A program made the position numbers and the translations under genes. Positions 18,867 to 26,077 of a stretch of 41,435 nucleotides of DNA are shown here, piece by piece (positions within the stretch are counted from its first letter, which is position 1; every line of letters begins with the position of its first letter). Below the pieces are notes generated by a model. The model was not told the origin of the DNA and made no database searches. It saw only the letters and a list, made by a program, of their open reading frames with translations. Origin of the DNA: Rhodoblastus sp. 17X3 (GTDB lineage Bacteria; Pseudomonadota; Alphaproteobacteria; Rhizobiales; Beijerinckiaceae); contig NZ_JASHHX010000029.1 in NCBI RefSeq assembly GCF_030056575.1, positions 1 through 41,435 of the forward strand. The letters are read 5' to 3'.

Positions 18867-19790
18867 GTGCGGCAAGTGGGGGCGGTGCTGTTGAACGACG
18901 AAGCGCTGGAAAGCGCGACGACGACTTCGGTCGGTCGCGGGTTATATCTTCTGCGGTATGTTTCCGGCGCGGTTTCCGGTCGCTCTCCCGTCGCCATTGT
19001 GCGCCCTGCGCCGGGAAGCGAGCCTTTTATCGAGGTCATCTCCGCGCCGGGCGTCGTTTCCGGATTTCTTGCTCGCCCCGGGGATTGCCTGGTCGTGCGC
19101 GCGGAGCAGCCGGGCAGCCTTTCGGTGAAGCTGATTCGGCAAAACTCCGGCGAATCAATCGACGCCACCCTTCGTCTCGAGCCCATCGCTGTTGACGCCT
19201 CCGTTGCCCCGACTCCGGCGCGCGCCGTGGAGCCCGCGCCTTTGCGGCGGGAGGCTGAGAGCGGGATTCAGCTTCGCCTTTGCGGCCATGTCGCGCGTAG
19301 GGGCGATGTCGAGGTTTCCGCCGCGCAATGGGTCGCCGGTCCGGGCGCTCCCGCTGCGATCGAGGGAATCGAAATTCGCGGCGCGTTCCCGGCGGGCGTG
19401 CGAATCGAGACGCAGGCGCTTGTCGCCACCAATCCTCCGCGCTGGCTTGACTGGGCGTCGGCCGGCGCATTCGCCGGCACGCGCGGGCGCGCGATGCCGC
19501 TCGCCGGACTTCGCCTCAGGCTGGCAGGGGAGGCCGCGTCGCGATACGTCCTTCGCGCGGATGCGCTCTTCCTGGGATCTGCGATCGTCACCAGGCGGGG
19601 GCGGGAAGTCGAACTCGTCGGCTCCGGCGCGGCGGATCCGCTCGTCGGCTTCCGTCTGGATATCGAACCGGCGTCGCCCGTCGTCGCCGACAGCGCCCCG
19701 CCGCTGTCGGCAGGCGCGGCGAATAGCGCTGTCACGGAAAAACAAGCGGCGTCCCGGGTCAGAGTTTTCCGGTCGTCGTCACACGCTTAG
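18867..19790 (+). CDS. unidentified 307-residue protein next to the RTX-like gene
   Basis: I do not recognise the family. The N-terminal 110 residues form a beta-rich block (GRGLYLLRYVSGAVSG, FIEVISAPGVVSGFLARPGDCLVVRAEQPGSL). A Pro-Ala linker follows, then a second beta-rich block from about residue 128 (IQLRLCGHVARRGDVEV, IEGIEIRGAFPAGVRIETQAL, GLRLRLAGEAASRYVLRADALFLGS). The end is low in complexity. No signal peptide or membrane helix is visible. GTG 18867 is only one base after AGGGGA; GTG 18876 is ten bases from it and may be the real start. Only 56 bases separate it from the RTX-like gene, so co-expression is likely. It may be a partner, chaperone or adaptor of that protein; this is inference from position. 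Confidence 0.7.
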   Translation: MRQVGAVLLNDEALESATTTSVGRGLYLLRYVSGAVSGRSPVAIVRPAPGSEPFIEVISAPGVVSGFLARPGDCLVVRAEQPGSLSVKLIRQNSGESIDATLRLEPIAVDASVAPTPARAVEPAPLRREAESGIQLRLCGHVARRGDVEVSAAQWVAGPGAPAAIEGIEIRGAFPAGVRIETQALVATNPPRWLDWASAGAFAGTRGRAMPLAGLRLRLAGEAASRYVLRADALFLGSAIVTRRGREVELVGSGAADPLVGFRLDIEPASPVVADSAPPLSAGAANSAVTEKQAASRVRVFRSSSHA

Positions 19791-19846
19791 TGGGTTCGGT
19801 CTCTTGCTGAATCCCGTCTTGCATTCGGAATTATGGGGCTTTTGAT

Positions 19847-21511
19847 ATGGCGACTTATGACCTGACCAATGCGCAGCTTACGGCTACTTTGGGTTCGCTC
19901 AAGACGCCGGCCGAAAGCGCGCGGGTCATCGATTCCTTGACGCGCGCCGGGCTTTTGCCGAGCGGGGCCGGCACGATTCACACGACGATCGAGACAGCGC
20001 CCGGGACCTACACCCTGAATTATACCGGGGGCCTGTTCCTTTACGCGGGCGCTGACGGCACTACGGCGACCGTCGACGACGCCGGCGGCAATCTTCTGGC
20101 CGATCCTGGTTCCATCAATTACATCGGTTCTGGCAATGACACGCTCGTTGGCGGCGATGGCGCCCTGACCTTGTCCGTCGCGCAGGGAAACAATCTTCTG
20201 GAAGCCGGCTCCGGCGCGAACACCCTGATCGGCGGCTCCGGCAATGACCAGCTTTTGGGCGGCGGCCAGTCTTACCTGATCGCGACGACCGGCAATGCGA
20301 CGCTTCAGGGCGGCCGTTCCGCCGGCGCGCACGAAACTCTCGCTGGCGGTTCGGGCGCCGACGTGCTGTCGGTTTATTATGGCGACAACCTCCTCATCGG
20401 CGGTTCCGGCGCGAATACGCTTTACGGCGGTTCCGGCAATGATACGCTCTGGGGCGGCGGCAACAGCTATATGCTCGCGACGACCGGCAATACGACGCTT
20501 CAGGGCGGCTTCTCATCGACATCGCACGATACTTTGGCTGGCGGTTCGGGCGCCGACGTGCTGCTGGTTTCTTCTGGCGACAACCTCCTCGCCGGCGGTT
20601 CGGGCGCGAGCGTTCTCTTTGGCGGCGCCGGCAACGACACGCTGTGGGGCGGCGGTCAGTCCTATATGCTGGCGACGAGCGGCAATACGACGATCCAGGG
20701 CGGCTTCTCCTCGACTTCGCATGACACTTTGGTCGGCGGCTCGGGTCCTGATCTGCTCGCTGTCTATTCCGGCGACAATCTGCTCGCCGCCAATACGGGC
20801 GCCAACACCCTTTACGGCGGCTCCGGCGCCGATACGCTTTGGGGCAGTTCGGTCAATAGTCATTCCTATATGGCTGCGACCAACGGCAATTCGACGATCC
20901 AGGGCGGCATTTCCACCACTTCGCATGACACGATCATCGGCGGTTCGGGCCACGATCTGCTGACGTCCTATTATGGCTCCAACCTGATCATCGGCGGTTC
21001 GGGCGTGGACACGGTCTATGGCGGCGCTGGTTCCGACACGCTCTGGGGTGGCGGTCAGTCCTATGTGGCCGCCGGCAGCGGCAACACCACGATCCAGGGC
21101 GGCTTTACGGCCGGCGCGCACGATACCCTGGTGGGCGGCTCAGGTTCGGATCTGGTGCAGGTCTTCCAGGGCAATAACCTCCTCGTCGGGAGCGCGGGCA
21201 ACGACACGCTCTATTCGGGCGCGGGCAATGACACGATCTATGGCGGCACGGGCAACGAAGTTGTCCGCCTCGGCAGCGGCAACGCCTTCTTCCAGGGCGG
21301 ATCGGGCTCCGACACGGTCTACACCGGCACGGGCAATTCGACCGTCTACGGCGGCAATTCGACCAAGGTTCTCGAGTCGAATTCGCAGGCGAACATCGCC
21401 TCCCAGAATGTCTCGGGCGGCGTCACGACGATCACCTTCAACAATGGTCAGACCCTGACCTCCGCTCATACGACGATCACCTTCTCCAACGGCGGCACGA
21501 TCACGACCTGA
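19847..21511 (+). CDS. RTX-like repeat protein with 65-residue modules
   Basis: A 554-residue acidic Gly/Ser/Asn/Thr-rich protein made largely of RTX-type nonapeptides (GGSGNDTLW, GGSGADVLL and variants), the calcium-binding beta-roll repeats of type I secreted proteins. The first 110 residues are a separate domain (MATYDLTNAQLTATLGSLK onward) and the last 40 are beta-rich with no repeats (VTTITFNNGQTLTSAHTT). There is no Sec signal peptide, which fits type I secretion through an uncleaved C-terminal signal; no ABC exporter or membrane-fusion gene is nearby. The middle is five longer modules (see repeat entry). The ribosome binding site is weak. Its location in a glycan locus suggests a surface or matrix protein, but no enzyme domain is seen. 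Confidence 0.85.
   Translation: MATYDLTNAQLTATLGSLKTPAESARVIDSLTRAGLLPSGAGTIHTTIETAPGTYTLNYTGGLFLYAGADGTTATVDDAGGNLLADPGSINYIGSGNDTLVGGDGALTLSVAQGNNLLEAGSGANTLIGGSGNDQLLGGGQSYLIATTGNATLQGGRSAGAHETLAGGSGADVLSVYYGDNLLIGGSGANTLYGGSGNDTLWGGGNSYMLATTGNTTLQGGFSSTSHDTLAGGSGADVLLVSSGDNLLAGGSGASVLFGGAGNDTLWGGGQSYMLATSGNTTIQGGFSSTSHDTLVGGSGPDLLAVYSGDNLLAANTGANTLYGGSGADTLWGSSVNSHSYMAATNGNSTIQGGISTTSHDTIIGGSGHDLLTSYYGSNLIIGGSGVDTVYGGAGSDTLWGGGQSYVAAGSGNTTIQGGFTAGAHDTLVGGSGSDLVQVFQGNNLLVGSAGNDTLYSGAGNDTIYGGTGNEVVRLGSGNAFFQGGSGSDTVYTGTGNSTVYGGNSTKVLESNSQANIASQNVSGGVTTITFNNGQTLTSAHTTITFSNGGTITT
20270..21253 (+). repeat. five 65-68 residue in-frame modules (195-204 bases each)
   Basis: Modules begin at 20270, 20465, 20660, 20864 and 21059 (residues 142, 207, 272, 340 and 405), each at an SY(M/L/V) residue pair. 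Each has the order SYxxATxGNxTxQGG, then (S/T)xxHDTLxGGSGxDLL, then (S/Y)GDNLLxGGSGANTLYGG, then SGNDTLWGGG. The fourth module follows a three-residue insertion. Divergence between copies is moderate, so the duplication is not recent. Confidence 0.85.
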
Positions 21512-21566
21512 TCCGCCTGCTCGGCGCAGCGGAACAGGCACGCTGCGTTTCGATCGACAAGCATTT

Positions 21567-21596
21567 CGCGGCCCCGAAGCCTGCTTCGGGGCCGCG
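21567..21596 (+). terminator. strong GC hairpin after the RTX-like gene
   Basis: CGCGGCCCCGAAG pairs with CTTCGGGGCCGCG around a short loop, about 55 bases after the stop. There is no T-run, so it may end transcription weakly or protect the mRNA 3' end. Confidence 0.5.
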
Positions 21597-21717
21597 GCCG
21601 CGCCGGCGGGCGCCGGCGGCGGCGTTCCGCCGCGGACGAATTCTTTTCACTTCGAAAGCGTCTGTGTTATCCGGGACAATTGCGGCGCCGATTTCCGGGG
21701 CTTGATCATGGCCGGAT

Positions 21718-22977
21718 ATGAACATCCTTTTTGTCCATAACAATTTTCCGGCGCAGTTCCGCAATCTGGCGAGCGAGCTGGCAAGCCGCCCGGACAATCG
21801 CGTTGCGGCGATCGGCGCGCAGACGGCGCAGCCCTTGCCGAACGTCAATTTGCTCCGCTACCGCATGCCGGCCTTCGACGTCATGCCTACCCATCCCTTC
21901 GCCCGCCGCTTCGACGTCGAGTGCCGCCGGGCCACAGAAGTTCTTTACGCCCTCAGCGAATTGCGCTCGTCGGGTTTCGAGCCGGATCTGATCGTCGGCC
22001 ATTGCGGCTGGGGCGAGACGCTGCCGTTGCGAACCATGTTTCCGCGGGCGAAAATCGCGACCTATTGCGAGTATTACTACCGGCCCGAGGGACAGGATGT
22101 TCATTTCGACCCGGAGGGTCCTGAACTTGGCCTCGACGGGCTCGTCGGCCTTCATTGCAAGAACGCCTCGACGCTGCTCGCTCTGGCCGAATCAGATATC
22201 GGGCTGTCGCCGACGGAATGGCAGCGCCAGACCTACCCGCCAGAATTCCAGGGCAAGATCCACGTCGTGCACGAGGGCGTCGATGGCGAGCGCCTGAGGC
22301 CCGATCCGAAGGCGCAATTCGCGATACCGGGTGGCCCAGTTCTGCGCAAAGGCGGGGAAATCGTGACATACGTGGCCCGCAACCTCGAGCCCATGCGCGG
22401 GTTTCACGTTTTCATGCGGTCACTTCCTCGCCTCCTGGCCGCCCGGCCCAACGCCCAGGTCGTGATCGTCGGCGGCGAGGGCGTATCCTATGGCGAGTCC
22501 GCCCCCGCAGGCCGGACCTGGAAGGCGATCTGTATGGAAGAAATCGCCTCGTCCGCGGATTTGACCCGGGTGCATTTCCTGCCTCCGCAGCCCTACGACG
22601 ATTTCGTGCGTCTGCTTCAGGTCTCGCGGGTCCATACCTATCTCACCGTGCCCTTCGTGCTGTCCTGGTCGCTCGTGGAGGCGATGGCTTTGGGCTGCGC
22701 CATCGTTGCGTCCGACACAGAGCCGGTGCGCGAGGCGATCGCGCATGGCGTGAGCGGCGTCCTGACGCCCTTCCTCGATTCCGACGCATTGGCGGACAGG
22801 CTGAGCGAACTGCTGGCGTCCAAGCGGGCGCGTCTGGCCGCGCTCGGCGAAGCCGCCCGCGCCACGGCCTTGTCGCGATACGACAAGCGCGTGTGTCTGG
22901 AGCGCGCGCTTGAACTGCTGGGCGTCACGACGGGGTCGGGGGCGGAAGCCATCGCGCCGCGCTCGGCGCGCGGGTGA
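21718..22977 (+). CDS. family 4 glycosyltransferase
   Basis: GT-B fold retaining glycosyltransferase acting on surface glycan intermediates. The N-terminal domain starts MNILFVHNNFPAQFRNLA, with an LIVGHCGWGETL segment; the C-terminal nucleotide-sugar-binding domain has TYVARNLEPMRGFHVFMR, VVIVGGEGVSYGE, VHFLPPQPYDDFVRLLQ and the acidic motif region VLSWSLVEAMALGCAIVASDTEPVRE with the E-x7-E pattern. The 419 residues match the family. No strong ribosome binding site precedes ATG 21718, but the N-terminus is typical. Downstream, a small methyltransferase gene follows after 74 bases. Confidence 0.9.
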   Translation: MNILFVHNNFPAQFRNLASELASRPDNRVAAIGAQTAQPLPNVNLLRYRMPAFDVMPTHPFARRFDVECRRATEVLYALSELRSSGFEPDLIVGHCGWGETLPLRTMFPRAKIATYCEYYYRPEGQDVHFDPEGPELGLDGLVGLHCKNASTLLALAESDIGLSPTEWQRQTYPPEFQGKIHVVHEGVDGERLRPDPKAQFAIPGGPVLRKGGEIVTYVARNLEPMRGFHVFMRSLPRLLAARPNAQVVIVGGEGVSYGESAPAGRTWKAICMEEIASSADLTRVHFLPPQPYDDFVRLLQVSRVHTYLTVPFVLSWSLVEAMALGCAIVASDTEPVREAIAHGVSGVLTPFLDSDALADRLSELLASKRARLAALGEAARATALSRYDKRVCLERALELLGVTTGSGAEAIAPRSARG

Positions 22978-23051
22978 TTTGAATTTCGTGCCGTTCCGGT
23001 CGAGAATGATTTCCGGCTGGCTGCGCGTTGGAGAAAGCTGAAGGGCGAGGA

Positions 23052-23744
23052 ATGAGCGGAAACACCAGAAAGCGCGTTTTGAACGCCGGCGCCGGCGCCC
23101 CGGATGGGGCGGCGATTCATCCGGTTTTCGACATGCGGGATTGGGCGGAAACGCGCCTCGACATCGAGCCCTCGTCCCGGCCCGATATCGTCGGGTCGGT
23201 TGTCGACATGCGGTCCCAGGTCGCCGATGGCGCATTCGACGCGCTCTATTCCTCGCACACCATCGAGCATCTTTACGCGCATGAGGTGATCCCCGCCTTT
23301 CATGAGTTCCGGCGCGTCATCCGGCCGGACGGCTTCGCCTTGCTGACCTGTCCGAACCTCGTTTCGGCGGCGCGCTTCATGCTGGAACATGGGGCGGAAG
23401 CGGTCGCCTATATTTCTCCGGCGGGGCCGATCCGGCCCATCGACATCTTGTTCGGCCATAGCGAATCGATCGCGCAGGGCCATCATTACATGGCGCACCG
23501 GACGGGCTTCGACCCGCAACGACTGGGCCGCATCGCGATTTCGGCGGGCTTCGCCGAGGTGCGCATGATCGAGGGCGATTGCTTCGACCTCTGGGCGCTG
23601 CTTCTCGGGCCGTTGGCGTCGATCGAGCAGATCAGGCCCATGTTCGCGGGTTCGCGCCTCGAGGGATTGTGCGCGCCGCGCTCGGCGTCGCATTCCACCG
23701 ACGCTCCGGCGTTCGCGGGCGCGCCCGCCGGCGCAGGTTATTGA
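23052..23744 (+). CDS. SAM-dependent methyltransferase-like protein
   Basis: Methyltransferase-11-like protein. KRVLNAGAGAPDG stands at the motif I position, RLDIEPSSRPDIVGS gives the acidic residue after beta 2, and ALYSSHTIEHLYAHEVIPAFHEFRRVIRPDGFALLTCPN is the classic post-I/motif II region. ATG 23052 is chosen over the longer TTG frame start because AAGGGCGAGG lies just upstream. The last 25 residues are Ala-Pro-Gly rich. The motif I glycine pattern (NAGAG) is slightly unusual. Its place between glycosyltransferases suggests it methylates a sugar or lipid-linked glycan. Confidence 0.82.
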   Translation: MSGNTRKRVLNAGAGAPDGAAIHPVFDMRDWAETRLDIEPSSRPDIVGSVVDMRSQVADGAFDALYSSHTIEHLYAHEVIPAFHEFRRVIRPDGFALLTCPNLVSAARFMLEHGAEAVAYISPAGPIRPIDILFGHSESIAQGHHYMAHRTGFDPQRLGRIAISAGFAEVRMIEGDCFDLWALLLGPLASIEQIRPMFAGSRLEGLCAPRSASHSTDAPAFAGAPAGAGY

Positions 23745-23806
23745 CGCAGCCGAGGCGCTTCGGCGTTCGCCGCGGCGATGCATGAGCTTCCGCCGCGAGG
23801 GAATCA

Positions 23807-26077
23807 TTGAACCGAGACGCCATGCTCGCCGATCCGGATCGCCATTTCGGGGCTCTGGCCTTGCTGGCTGCCGAAAACCTGGAACGGGGCGATGACGCTG
23901 CCGCCTTCCGATACGCGGACCGCCTTTGCCGGCGGCCGCAGCCGGCGGCGCGCGATTATCTCCTGCGCTCTGAGGCGTCCCGGCGCATGGGTTTTGCCGA
24001 CGAGGCCGTCCTCGATCTCGCCCGCGCGCTCGAACGTGATCCGACCGATAGCGCTGTCCTTCACGTCGCGCTGAACTGGGGAAGCGCCGAGCAGAAGCGC
24101 GCGGCGGCGCGTCTGATTGAGGCCGAGGAGTATGATCTTCTGTCGGCGCCCCGGCGGCGCGCCGAGGCTTTGCGCGCGGCTCCAGCTGCTTTGGGCCGAG
24201 GAAATCCGGCAGAATTATCGGTCATTGTGCCGGTCTTTGAAGGCTACGACGCGACGCGCGCCTGTTTCGAGGCTCTGTTCGCAAAGGGCCAGAAGGCGCC
24301 CCTGCGGATCGTCGCCGTCGACGACGCCAGCCCCAACGCGCCGCTGCGCGCATGGCTGGATCAGCAGGCCGCCGCCGGGCGGATCATCCTGCTTCGCAAC
24401 GAGGCCAACCGGGGCTTCGCGGCCTCGGTCAATCGCGCGCTGGCGCTCTGTCCCGCTGGCGACGTTATCCTGCTCAATGCCGACGCACTGCCGCCGCCGG
24501 CCAGCCTCGCGCGCCTGTCGGAGGTCGCGCATTCGGCGCCCGGGATCGGAACCATCACGCCGCTCTCGAACAATGGCGAATACGCCAGCTTTCCCGCGCC
24601 GAATGTCGTCAATCCGCTCCCGACGGCGGCGGAGGTCGCCCGCCTCGACCGTCTCGCGCAAAAAGCCAATGGCTCGGATTTCGTCGATCTGCCGAACGGG
24701 ATCGGCTTCTGCCTCTATATCACGCGCGCCTGTCTCGACGCCGTCGGCGCCTTGCCGGAGATTTACGGGCGCGGCTATGGCGAAGACATCGAGTTTTGCC
24801 TGCGCGCGCGGGAACAGGGTTTTCGCAATGTCTGCGCGACCGGAATCTATGTCGGCCACGCCGGTGGGCGCTCTTTCGGCCCGGAAAAGCGCAGGCTGGT
24901 GATGCGCAATCTTGCGCTGCTGGAGCGGCGCTTTCCGGGCTATCGGCTGGAATCGGCGAGCTTTCTCGAGGCCGATCCGCTGCGCGCCGCGCGCGCCGCC
25001 ATCGAAACCCTGTCGCCCGTTGCGGGCGAGACGGTCCTGCTTGTCTGCGCGGAGGGCGCCTCGCATTTTATGGCGCGGGAGCGCGCGAGAGAGCTGGCGG
25101 GCGAGACCGGAGCGGGGCCTCTGCTCTGCGCCTGGGCGCCGGGCGGCCGCGTCGCCTTGCGCGGCGCTGGCGAAGAAGCGCCGCAGTCGCTCGGCTTCAA
25201 AATCGACGTCCCGGCAGGGCTCCGGGCGCTGTCAGGCTATCTGCGCGCGAGCGGGATCGTGCGGATCGAATTGTTTGATCCGCTGGCCCTGCCGCTTCCG
25301 CTGCTGCGGGCCTTGTTTCGTCTTGGCGCGCCGGTCGATCTGGCCGGCGGCGACCTTGAATGGGCCGTCGCGCCGGCAACGCCCTTCGGCGGCCCCTGCC
25401 GGACGCCGGACGAGGCCAGTCCCTGTCCGACCTGCGCCGATGGCGCCTTTCTGGCGGGGGGCGAAGACGAAACACTGAGCAAGCGTCCGAGCCCGCAGCG
25501 AAAGCTTCTTGCGCAAGCGCGGGCGATCCGCCCGCTGGATCGCATGGCCGAATCCTGGGCTCGGCGCATGTTTGGCGTGTCCTGCGTCGCGGTGGAGGCC
25601 GCGCCGGACGTCGTCCCGGCGCCCCATGCGCGCCATGTTCCCGGCGTTCTGGCCGTAATCCTGCCCTTGCCGGACGCGCAGGCGGACCGGCTTCTGGTCG
25701 CGCTTGGCCGCGCCTTGGCCAGGCGCGACTCGACCGCGCGAGTCGTGGCGCTGGGCTCCTGTGTCGATGATTTCGCCGTCATGGCGTCCGGCAATGTCTT
25801 CGTTGCCGGCGCGGTCGAGACAGGCGAATATGAGCGCCTGTTGCGCCAATATGAAGTTTCCGCCGTGATGACTCCCTATCGCACGCGTCTTTTTGGCCGG
25901 GCCGACCGGCTCTCGCGCCGTTTCGGGCTGCCGCAGGCGTTTTTCGACCTCTCCATGGGCGAACTGCCTCGGGGCGCCGGCGATCTCGCGCTCGATCCGC
26001 GCTTTTGCGACGCCAAGGCCGCCGCCCAAATCGCCGACTGGTTTTGCGCGCGCGCGGCTGGATCGGCTTCATCATGA
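23807..26077 (+). CDS. family 2 glycosyltransferase with long C-terminal region
   Basis: 756 residues. The first 110 look like two TPR-type helical repeats (LAAENLERGDDAAAFRYADRL, then SEASRRMGFADEAVLDLARALERDP). A GT2 domain spans about 135-370: ELSVIVPVFEGYDATRACFEAL, VAVDDASPN, NRGFAASVNRAL, LLNADALPPP in the DxD place, and YGRGYGEDIEFCLRAREQGF with the catalytic-base region. The remaining 380 residues match no family I know; they carry a cysteine cluster (PCRTPDEASPCPTC) and may be a degenerate GT-B domain. Start TTG 23807 follows GAGGGA by four bases; ATG 23822 is the alternative. It overlaps the next gene by ATGA. Confidence 0.82.
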   Translation: MNRDAMLADPDRHFGALALLAAENLERGDDAAAFRYADRLCRRPQPAARDYLLRSEASRRMGFADEAVLDLARALERDPTDSAVLHVALNWGSAEQKRAAARLIEAEEYDLLSAPRRRAEALRAAPAALGRGNPAELSVIVPVFEGYDATRACFEALFAKGQKAPLRIVAVDDASPNAPLRAWLDQQAAAGRIILLRNEANRGFAASVNRALALCPAGDVILLNADALPPPASLARLSEVAHSAPGIGTITPLSNNGEYASFPAPNVVNPLPTAAEVARLDRLAQKANGSDFVDLPNGIGFCLYITRACLDAVGALPEIYGRGYGEDIEFCLRAREQGFRNVCATGIYVGHAGGRSFGPEKRRLVMRNLALLERRFPGYRLESASFLEADPLRAARAAIETLSPVAGETVLLVCAEGASHFMARERARELAGETGAGPLLCAWAPGGRVALRGAGEEAPQSLGFKIDVPAGLRALSGYLRASGIVRIELFDPLALPLPLLRALFRLGAPVDLAGGDLEWAVAPATPFGGPCRTPDEASPCPTCADGAFLAGGEDETLSKRPSPQRKLLAQARAIRPLDRMAESWARRMFGVSCVAVEAAPDVVPAPHARHVPGVLAVILPLPDAQADRLLVALGRALARRDSTARVVALGSCVDDFAVMASGNVFVAGAVETGEYERLLRQYEVSAVMTPYRTRLFGRADRLSRRFGLPQAFFDLSMGELPRGAGDLALDPRFCDAKAAAQIADWFCARAAGSASS

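Noticed and set aside
20270-21253. Regular 195-base DNA periodicity as a possible CRISPR or satellite array
   Set aside because: The period is in frame, codes RTX-type peptides, and has no short constant repeat with unique spacers.
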